From NCBI RefSeq assembly GCF_001641265.1, contig NW_020167523.1:1786592-1850591 (forward strand): DNA of 64,000 nt, written 5' to 3'. Every line of letters starts with the position of its first letter. Positions within the stretch are counted from its first letter, which is position 1. Shown here one piece after another: positions 54,281 through 63,400 of the stretch. Under the pieces are notes generated by a model that saw only the letters and a program-made list of their open reading frames with translations, was not told where the DNA came from and did no database searches. Source of the stretch: Pseudogymnoascus destructans. Its lineage: Eukaryota; Ascomycota; Leotiomycetes; Thelebolales; Thelebolaceae. Made by a program: the position numbers and the translations under genes.

Positions 54281-55940
54281 CTACTCACAAAGGAGCTCTA
54301 AGAGGACCTTAACACCCAGGATGCCCTCAGTGTCTAAGTCCTTCAAGAAGACCTTTGTGAAGAAGATAGGGAGGAAGGAGTTGTAGTGCTTAGGGGTCGA
54401 GGTAATGGCAAACCTCTCCTTGATCCCTAACTCCTCTTGCTTATGCCAAAACAAGCTTATGACCCTCGTGACAAACTTAAGGTTGTAGCAAGCAAGGACC
54501 CCCCTTTGCTCCCTCTTTATTGTACTACAGATTGTAGTAGGGAGGAAGCAAGAGAAGCAACAGCTATCATCCTTTAATAGCATCTTCTTCCTATCTTTAA
54601 TAGAGCAGGCAATAGGCCACTCAGCCTTGTTAATCTCCTTACTTAAGGGACACTCAAAGGTAATATGGCCTAGGGGCTTCTGTAGTAGGGAACAGTAGAT
54701 GCAAGAAGAAGAGAGCTCCTTAATCCTTGCCTTAAACTCCTCCCTATTCCGCTCTACGTACATGCTAGAAGACTTTATAGCACTTATAGTAGAGGAGAAG
54801 GTCTGCTGCCTACTAAGGCAGCATGAGCAAGGCTCCTCCTCCTTAGAGCACTTGTCTATGAAGGTGTTGTCTAGGAAGGAGGCAATGACCCTCCTCTTAC
54901 ACACGCCCTCTCTAAGATACTTTCTAAGAGTAGAGCGGTCTAGAGAGTCGCTAGCCCTGTCCTCCTCCTCACCCTTGCTATAGAAGAACATAGATGCAGA
55001 CTTCTTGCCATCCCTCCCGCCCCTACCACTCCCTTGCAGGAAGCTAAGGAAGGAGTATGAGGAGTCCTTGTACACGACAAGCCTTATGCTAGAGTAGTCT
55101 AGCCCCTCCTCTAGGGCACTAGAACTTACTAGCACTCTACTATAAAGGCTATCCTCTTGCAAGAAGTCCTGAAGGACCTCCTCCTTCCCCTTCAAAGAGG
55201 AGTAGTAGACAGGACAGCTTATAGCATCACCCATCTCCACTATAGAGGAGATGGTAGGACAGAAGATGAGGATCTTATCACTTAAGCCCCTTAGCTTAAG
55301 CCTATAAGACTCAACATAAGACCTCACCTCCTCTACATGATCCTCCTTGCTTAGGGAGGAGTAGACCCTCGTGTTGTAAGAGATGTCCCCTCTACTTGTA
55401 GGGGCCCTTATGACACTAAGAGACTCTAGCTTTAGGGTCTCCTTAAGCTCAACCTCATAAGAGAAGGGTAGGGTCCCTGTGAGAAAGACGAACTGTGCAG
55501 GGAGGAGGAGGATCTCTACAAACCTATACATTATAGATCTGTAGTTTGAAGAGGACAGTAGTAGGTGACACTCGTCCACTACAATCCTGTCTAGCCTGCC
55601 ATCCTCTATGAGGCTCTGTAGGTAGAAGACAAAGTCCTCACTTACTATGCTCTCTATAGAGACGAGGGTAAGGTTGCTGTCCTTACTGCCTCGCCCCTTT
55701 TGCCCCCCCTCATAGATGGAGCATGGGACATTAAACGCCCCTGCCCTCCTCATGATGTCCTGCTTTAACCCTACTAAGGGTAGGATAATGATGGAGACGT
55801 TTGAGGTGACTAGAGAAGAAGTGAGGAGATAGCTTAGCGACTTCCCACTATTTGTAGGGAGTATAGCAAGGACATAAGGGACCTTGAGGACGATTGCCTT
55901 TACTAGGAGCTCTTGCTCTCTCACCTTAAATGATGCTAAG
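54281..55940 (-). CDS. Element E protein, C-terminal part: RecQ-type helicase
   Basis: The frame is open from the LTR edge (55,940) to TAG at 54,281. Helicase motifs: LAILPTNSGKSLSYL (Walker A), VVDECHLLL (DECH), LTGTLP (motif III), and FLQGSGRGGRDGKK (RecQ motif VI). A Cys-rich end follows, with CSCC, CIYCSLLQKPLGHITFEC and CCFSCFLPTTIC. In this orientation the first residues would come from LTR sequence, so an ATG-started helicase gene here is an artefact. The true upstream part is the recombinase half ending at 37,489. Across the duplicated CTTAG the two halves read in one frame (..FLSNPLASFKVREQ..). There is no damage in this half. Confidence 0.78.
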
Positions 55941-56253
55941 TGTAAGGATGCCTCCTTACACGGGGTACCCTCGGACCCGTAAGACAACGCGGAATAGGCG
56001 ACATAGTAGTATAGCAGCATAGATGTTCTAGGGTCGGGGTCGATTCGGGCGGCAGACGGGAGTGGATCTACCGGTACGCTAAGGCCTAGCCGAGTCGGAC
56101 CCCATTTAGGTACATAAGGGGTAGGAAGCTATAAGCTCCCCTTTCATCTTTTTTGTATCCTTCGTAGTAGACCTATAGGATAGAATACAGCATCACCTCC
56201 GACTCGCACTCCCATATGCACCTACGGAGAGCCGTATTCCCTGTGTCCTTACA
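55941..56253 (+). repeat. 5' LTR of the gypsy element (313 bp)
   Basis: It starts TGTAAGGATGCC and ends GTGTCCTTACA, the inverted copy of 37,490-37,802, with no difference that I could find. CTAAG before it (55,936-55,940) is the inverted form of CTTAG at 37,485-37,489. The internal region with gag follows on the plus strand. Confidence 0.93.
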
Positions 56254-56615
56254 TTATACAAAAAAGATCACGCTTGCCGGGGACGGCCGTACCTAAATAA
56301 TATCCCACAACCGGAACGACTCAGGAGAACTGTCGAAACACCACCGACCGCGACTCGGTGACATTTCGAAGTAGAGACCTGATGACTCCAAATAGCCGTG
56401 ACCCCAGAGAACTCACGGACAGCCAGTGGATCAGGGTTTGATCCTGCAGAGCAAGCTGGTAAAGTCGCCGACGCGTTGGCGCCGAATAGGATACGAGATC
56501 CTAAAGAACCCCCTCAAGCACAGAGGCAATTGTGAACAAGAGTGTTGATAGCTACGAGCTACCGGAAGTCAAACTCTTCCGTATCGACTGCGACTCGATA
56601 CACCCCCGAATCAAG

Positions 56616-57223
56616 ATGTCGCGCAAGACGACACAAAACCCACCACCCGACAATGACGGTCAACCGCTACGAATGACAACTAGGCAAACCGCCACAGCGG
56701 GCATGACCGCAGGGCCATCCGAAAGCCCCCCGGATCGCATAGCGAACCTCGAGAACGAGATGCGGGAGCTCAAGGCGATGGTAGCCAGCCTCGTAGCTAG
56801 CCAGACCCGAATACCGTCTACGCCACCACCGGCTGCCGACGCCCCAGTGCGCACCATTGAGGCCGACGAAGACGAACAGCCTGCACCGACAATGCGAAAC
56901 ACGCCCGGCACTGTTCGACTGCCACCTGTCGACAATGCGCGCTCTCCTTCAATCCCGGGTCTACCCCGACAGTACACCGTGGACCCTCCGAACCGTTACA
57001 AGAAATCCACCATCTCTGAGAAGATTACGCCGCTCAGCGATGGGATAGAACATACCTTTATGCAATGGAGCGCGTCCATTCGGGACCGACTTGTAGTCAA
57101 TGAGGACCACTACCCTACCGACGTCTCGAGAAGAGCGTTGATATGGGGAACTACGACCGGCCTGGCAAAGAAATATCTGGAACCCCAATACCTATCGGAT
57201 ATGCATGGCTTCCAGAGCGCAGA
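56616..57223 (+). pseudogene. Gypsy gag, 5' half
   Basis: From ATG 56616 (MSRKTTQNPPPDNDG; the frame is also open upstream to 56,532) it reads a proline-rich, coiled-coil-containing Gag N-terminus (DRIANLENEMRELKAMVASL). The start of the capsid region follows: NRYKKSTISEKITPLSDGIE, then LAKKYLEPQYLSDMHGFQSA. At about 57,223 it stops inside hAT sequence. It continues in frame with the gag half at 43,884 (..FQSAD then TMMDLLG..). About 360 bp of untranslated leader lie between the LTR and this ATG. Confidence 0.85.
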
Positions 57224-58045
57224 CGTCGGTGGCCACATACGTCCCTTGCGGCACTAAAGACTCGCTCAACTCCAGACTCAGCAGCAGGAATACAAAGTAT
57301 ATCACGAGCCATTGCTGATAGACCAGGAAATTGCTCTTCCTTTTGTTGCCAAAATAGCAATATCTTTGTGTAGATATGTGCTATACAAGTTAGAATAAGA
57401 TTATCAGAAGATTACCAGAAACTTACGAGCATCAAGATAGGGATCAGCCTCATTCACATATTCCTCTCGCTGGCCCCGAGTCCCATTTAATGTCTGACTT
57501 TGCTGCAATACTAAGGCTAATGGATCCATATCTGCATCTCGTAATCCTGATTGACTCGCAACTCGCACTGTAGAGTACTGCTCTTTATAAAGAGTCCTAA
57601 ACTGTTGTTCAAACTCTGTCTCCCAATTTCGTATTGAAAAGTCAAGCTTGCAAACCTTTTTGTTAAAGTGTGAGAGCTTCACACTAGGATTTAAGATACT
57701 AGCAAATGCGAAGATAGATCCAGTATTTGTGTATAGCTTGTTATAATACTTCCTAATCTTTTTCTCTGCAGCATCGATTGCTAAAGTCATCTTTGCTGCC
57801 CATGGATATGTCTTATGCCGTAGCCGGTGCCGAGTTCCTTCAAGCGTTGATAAGAGTTTTTGATATACTCCAAGTGTATAGCAGACAGTAGGTCCGGCTG
57901 ACGATCCAATGTTTGTTGTAAAGAAGTTGAATGGCCTTGTAAGATCAATGATGTATTCGATGTGCTTCCATTCTAGCTCGCTAAGTCTGAACATGTGAGC
58001 ACCATGATCGCCTCGAGTATATTGATTGATTGTTGACTTGAGTTG
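57222..58045 (-). pseudogene. hAT transposase (hAT2), central part
   Basis: The minus strand reads LKSTINQYTRGDHGAHMFRL, LSELEWKHIEYIIDLTRPFN and YKEQYSTVRVASQ. After an intron with GTAAGT...ACAAAG ends (near 57,346-57,412) it reads FPGLSAMARDILCIPAAESG and VERVFSAARDVCGHRR. This is the core and most of the dimerisation domain of a hAT transposase. Its C-terminal end is missing here and lies at 43,885-44,533. Upstream, another GTAAGT...CACAG intron contains a small inverted-repeat element. Before that, ALLSILQALIE can be read but is preceded by a stop, so the N-terminus is lost. Confidence 0.78.
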
Positions 58046-58082
58046 CTGTGCTCGCAGAAGCACAGTGTATTAGATAGTATTA

Positions 58083-58203
58083 TACGGCCCGTATACGGGT
58101 TCATTTTTGTAACCAGTGCGTATACGATACGGGTTCAACTCAATACGCACTGGCACTGGTTAATACGATACGGAGCCCGTATACTGGCCGTATACGGGCC
58201 GTA
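58083..58203. repeat. 121-bp MITE with TTA target duplication
   Basis: The ends TACGGCCCGTATACGG and CCGTATACGGGCCGTA are inverted repeats. TTA flanks both sides (58,080-58,082 and 58,204-58,206). More CGTATACG words lie inside. A 3-bp TTA duplication fits PIF/Harbinger-type elements. It appears to lie inside an intron of the hAT2 gene. Confidence 0.72.
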
Positions 58204-58320
58204 TTAACCACGTGACACAATGAAAAATGATCTGAAGTATATAACTTACTTCAATGAGGGCTTGTAGTATAGAAAGTAGTGCATTGGGCTATCTAGTATA
58301 TTCTAAAAGCAGCACTTGAT

Positions 58321-59406
58321 CTACATATTGTAGAACTGGGAGAGAAGCTCCTCGGATTCCTTGGTTGGGGACAACAGCAACAATCTGTCGTCAGATGGGA
58401 GGATCCACTTGTACTCAGCTGGCTCAGTCTCTTCTCTCAACACCTCCCAGGCCCGAAAGGCGCCAAGTGCATCAGAATCCAACTGAAAGCCATAGAACTC
58501 AGTATCATAGCCATCAGGGTACCAGTCAGCAGGGCCAGGAAGGTAGACTTGTTCGCCATCGAAGCTCCATGATGCAAAGTTCCGCCAAACTGCCATCTGT
58601 GTCTTGGTGAAGTAGAGGTGCGGGGGGGTCTTCTCATAATAAGTCCTGTAGATGTTAGCTGATTACTATAAATATTACTATAGTGACTTACCCAGTCTCT
58701 GTGTCGATTGCTGGGGGCAGGTTGCTGATAAAATCTGGGTCAGTGTTGACTTTCTTCATCAGCCTCAATGTTGACTTGTATGCTGCTCTCCACTTGCGGC
58801 GCCAAATAGAGAATCCAAGACCTTCAAATTTCTGTATCCATATCAGTATTGGTCTCGTAATAGCGTTGCTGATCGTACCTTAGTTGTAGCATCGGCCTGT
58901 CCCTCAACCTTCAACTGGGCGTTCTCAAGGTCCACCTTCCTGTAACCATTGGCCTTCTCGTCTTCCCTCCACATCGCTTCTTGAGTAACCTCGTCTACTT
59001 CTTCCTCAGTTTCCCATGCCATGTTCCCATCGTCCCATAGTGCGTACGCCCCACCACCCTCTCCAATCCCAAGGTTTTGCTCGACGATACTCGCATGGAT
59101 TCCATCTCTGACACTGTTTCCTGGTTACTATAATGATTACTATAAAGAATGTTGAGATTCTTACCGTTTGATTCTGACTTCATCCCTCTTTGCCTTGACT
59201 CGCTCTTCTTGTTCAGTAGGGTTGAGGTCCTTGAATTGCTGGGTGCCACGGAGCTTCTTGACAGCGTAGGCGGTCGCGGCAGTATCGGCCCTCTTCGCAT
59301 TGTCGATCTTACGCTCAGGCTCACTCATATCGTTTCGTCTTTTCTCCACGCGTTTTGTGTGCTTATTGGTTGACTTCTCGTCGTCGGCCTTCCGTTTTCC
59401 AGCCAT
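58321..59406 (-). CDS. Uncharacterised fungal protein, four exons
   Basis: Exons 59406-59165, 59113-58879, 58831-58692 and 58645-58321 join in frame to 313 residues. All introns are 46-51 nt with GT...AG ends. The protein begins MAGKRKADDEKSTNKHTKRV, with basic, nuclear-signal-like runs. A charged helical region follows (KRADTAATAYAVKKLRGTQQ). The C-terminal half has many aromatic residues (WRNFASWSFDGEQVYLPGPA, WYPDGYDTEFYGFQLDSDAL). I recognise no family. It is surrounded by transposon remnants. Intact splicing over four exons argues for a real gene or a recently captured one. Two of its introns and its 5' leader share a common inner sequence (see findings). Confidence 0.68.
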
Positions 59407-59603
59407 TGTAGTCAGCTTACTATGATTGTTACTATAAAACAGATGTAAAGGATGCAATAGAATTACCTTGATGGTGTTGATGGTGGTGGTGTTGTGAGGT
59501 AGGTCGTGTTGTGAGGTTGTGTTTGAAGGCAGAAGAAAAAGAAGAAGAAGAAGGTATAAGAAGAAGAAGGTTAAAGTTTGGTAAAACGCGTCAATAAGGC
59601 TGC

Positions 59604-60495
59604 TGTCATACTGACATTCGTTGCACTCAGTTTGCTATCAAACTCAAGAGCAAACTTAGAAATCTCCTCCTCAAACCTACAAGTCACCATACATATCTTG
59701 GCTTATCACACCAACAACAGAAGCAATACTACTCAACGATTGCTGCAAACTCTTCTACTACATCTGTTTATGCTACATACATCACGGCATATCATTTGGA
59801 CACTCATTGAACAAGTTATTAAGAAAATCTCCTCCTTAAGGGGGTGGGCCAATACTACCACATGGCATATCTCTACCAACTAGAGGCCTAGGAACATGAA
59901 CAATAGCTCTAGAAGCTTCTACAACCCTCTATGATTTATTACACGTCATCGCTCCTTAGTTACCCACAAGATTAGTTAAGTTATGACATAATTTGTCTAT
60001 AGGTACTCTGACCTTGGACCTCCTTTTCACTTCCTATAGGCTAGGAACCCAAGAGATGGTTCTATGGGATTCTCTTACGTTCACTACATGATTAGCAAGC
60101 TAGTTGTGGGTCGCACTTGATTTCTAATACATTTACCAAGCCTGGTTAGTCATGGAAAGTCATGGAAAATGAGAGAACTACACTCCTTTGGCATAAATAG
60201 GATTGCCCTTTCCTTAAGAAAGGGCAAGCAGGCAATACAGTAAATCGACTAGCACATACTTCTACGTCTTTTCCAAGCTTCCAAGCATTGATCTTGTTAT
60301 TCTCTGTTTTTTGAAAAGTCAGTGAGGTGCTAACCTCTGACTTACCCCTGAGTTCTCAGACTCAACATTTGTTGCAACTTGTCTAAACCACTTCACCACA
60401 TCATACACCTGATTGCTGCGTTGTGGAATAGTCTAAGCTACAACCCTTTGGCTCTGTTTCCTAAGACAGTGTGTTGTCTTAGTAAATTCATCCCT
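59604..60495 (-). repeat. LTR of family R1 (copy 3, 5' truncated)
   Basis: On the plus strand it starts TGTCATACTGACATTCG, the inverted form of the R1 end, and matches 31,410-32,318 inverted over most of its length. Some stretches differ: an insertion near 59,745-59,850 and replaced sequence near 60,080-60,140. It ends at about 60,495, where the leader of F copy 2 begins, so its first 45 or so bases are missing. Confidence 0.75.
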
Positions 60496-63400
60496 ACCCC
60501 TAGAAGCGGCCGTATCTGTAGTGCAAATTGGGAATCCCCACGCGAGCGACCCCTGTCGCTCGCGCGCGCACGGGCCATTGTGGAGCGATTATTGTGCAGC
60601 AAATTGGGAGACCCCCGGGATGGCGCAGGCGCATCAAGCACGCATACAGAGCATGCAACGAAGGGCGAATAGCGCACACACACCGCTCGCGCAAGGGAAG
60701 GATGGCGGCCAGCTTCTCCTACCTCGCAACTCACGGGGTGCTGCTCTGCCGCGACTGCGGGACCTGCCTCATGCCCGCGCGCGCCAGCCAGGAGTGGCAC
60801 CTGAGGCACCCACCCCACGACCTCAAGGGGCCGGAGCTGCGCACCCTGCTCGACCTCTTCGCGACGCATGAGCTGCGGCCCCCGGGACAGGTCGCCCTGC
60901 CAGACCAGCCCTGCATCGCCATCGAGGGACTGCGCCGCCATCCGGCATTCTCCTGCATCCTCTGCGACGACGGCCGGCCGACCCTGACCCGGTCCGGGCC
61001 GGCCATCAGGGCGCACGTGTCCCGGGAGCACGGGCAGAAGCCGTCGCAGCAGAGTGAGGGTGGCGCGTGGCAGAGATGCACGGTGCAGACCTTCTTCGCA
61101 AAGACCGAGCATGTCCGGTACTTTGTGGTTACAGACGACGACAGGGCGGAAGGGGACGCAGCTACTGCCGCCATCGCCCTCGAGCCGCAGGAGCAGGCCT
61201 TCTTCGACCTGGCCGACGCGGACGCGACCATGGTAGCGGACGACATCAAGACGGAGGGCAACAAGGTGCACGGCTTCGACAGCCACCCCTCGGCTGCGGT
61301 CCCGTGGCTGAGGCGGACTGGCATCGAGAACCACGTGCGGGGCCTAGAGAAGGACGAGATGCACGCCTCCTTTGCGCTGCCGAAGAGCGCAGATGAGGGA
61401 GAGCCCGAGCTGTTCCTGATGCTCGAGGTCATGGACGAGATCCTCGCTGAGGTGCACGGCTGGTGCTTCGACGGGCCGGACTGCATGCTGACGTGGCCGA
61501 GGCAGCTCGCGCTGAGCCGCTTCCATGGCGCCCCTACCTCATCGGCACCAGCCAGTTGCAGGGCAGGCAGGGTGCGCGGCTTCGACCCCAAGAAGGAGCC
61601 ATCCACACTGCGCACAAACTTTGGGTACTGGAAGCAGTTCATGGCGTACTGCTACCGCGTCGCCTACTGCGGCAGCCACTTCACGCCACCTCTGAGCGCG
61701 GACCAGGGCAGGCGCCCCGAGGACCGGATCCGGCTGACGGACGAGCAGACGACAGCTTGGGAGGCCGCCCTGGAGTGCGCTGCCGACGGAGACCGCTTAG
61801 CGCTGAACGACGCCCTCCGATCCCTCTGCATGGCCCTCGTCTGCCACGAGTTCGGCGGCGACCGCTTCAGCTCGCCGCTCCTCAGCTTCTGCGCGATGCT
61901 GAGCGTCAAGCCACGCACCAAGTCGTGGAAGGAGCCGGGCAACTTCAACAGCTGCCTGTCCGGCCTGATCTGGGCTGTGCAGCTGCTCATCTTCAGCACG
62001 GCCGCATACCTCGAGAGGTCGGGCGCCGGCAGCACGCTCGAGCACATCAACAGCATCTGCGAGCAGTACCTGTGGCCGGACACGGAGACGCCCATGGGCG
62101 AGATACTGGGCTGGCGCCTGCTGCTGTTCGCAGTGTCGAAGGACGGAGTGGGCTCGCACCAGGCGCACTGGGACGAGGACGAGCAGATCCTCACCTACAG
62201 GGACGTCGACCTGAACATGGACGAGGTGCAGCAGCTGCTGCTGTCGGAGTTCAGGCAGGCGCAGCATCTGCTGCACGGCGAGCTCATGTTTGGCGCAGCG
62301 GGCCTGCCACGGATGCGCGCGTGGGCACTCAAGGACAACCTCGACGCCGACAACTTTAGCTGGCACTTTGGCGAGCACCGGGAGAACGCGGCACTGCTGA
62401 AGCCGCTCGCGGGCTCACTGCGCAATGTCATACGGGAGTCGCAGTCACTCCGAGCGTCATTCCTCGACACCACTGCTGCACCTACTGCTGAGGATGGAGA
62501 GGATGGAGAGGCTGATGCAGGGGTCACGAGGGTCATGTGGCGACAGAAGGCCATCGACCAGTACGAGGCCGTCGCTGACGAGTTCCTCAAGCGGCTCCTC
62601 GTCCTCATCCACATGGCCTCGGGCCAGCCGCTGCGCGAGAGCGAGCTGTTCTCCCTCACCTGGCGCAACACGCAGCGGAGGCGTAGCGTCTACCTCAAGC
62701 ACGGGCTCGTGATGCTGCACACCACCTACCACAAGGGCCAGCAGCAGACGGGCAGGTTCAAGGACAACATCCGCTTCCTGCCAGCCGCCATCGGAGACCT
62801 CCTGCTGGACTACCTCGTCTACGTCGTGCCGCTCCGCCAGGCCTTCCTGCGCCAGTCCTCCCCACGCGCAATCATGTCCGCGTACCTGTGGTGGAAGGAC
62901 GGGGCCGTGTGGGCCGACAACCGGCTGACGCGGTGCATGGAGCAGGCGTGCGTGCGGGCCAAGGTGCCACGGCTGCACATCGCCAACTGGCGCCAGATGA
63001 CGGTCAACATTGTGAAGACCAAGTTTGCGGGCGACCTTGCGTGCTTCGAGGGCATCGGGGCCGACGACGACGATGAGGATGCAGAGGAGATGGAGGATGA
63101 CATCCGGACCATGACGAGGCAGCGGAACCACAGCACGCGGGTGGTGAACCGCAGCTACGCGAACCAGCTGAACGCGAACTTTGGGAATGTGTGGGATGGC
63201 CTCATCCGTCGGAACCTGCGCGCGTCATCCCTGTGGAGGGGGCTGTGGGATCTCGACACGGTGCTCGGGGATGCGGTCGCAGCAGCAGGGAAGAGGAAGC
63301 GCGAGGCGGCAGAGGTGGCAGGGTCCGACAGGCCGCGGATGCTGAAGAGGATTGCCGTGGGCGTGCACCGGCCGCGGAAGAGGTGGTCTGCTGCAGCCCT

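Noticed and set aside
54281..56020. A helicase gene starting at an ATG at 56,020
   Set aside because: The first 27 or so codons lie in the gypsy LTR; the frame only looks like a gene start because of the insertion.
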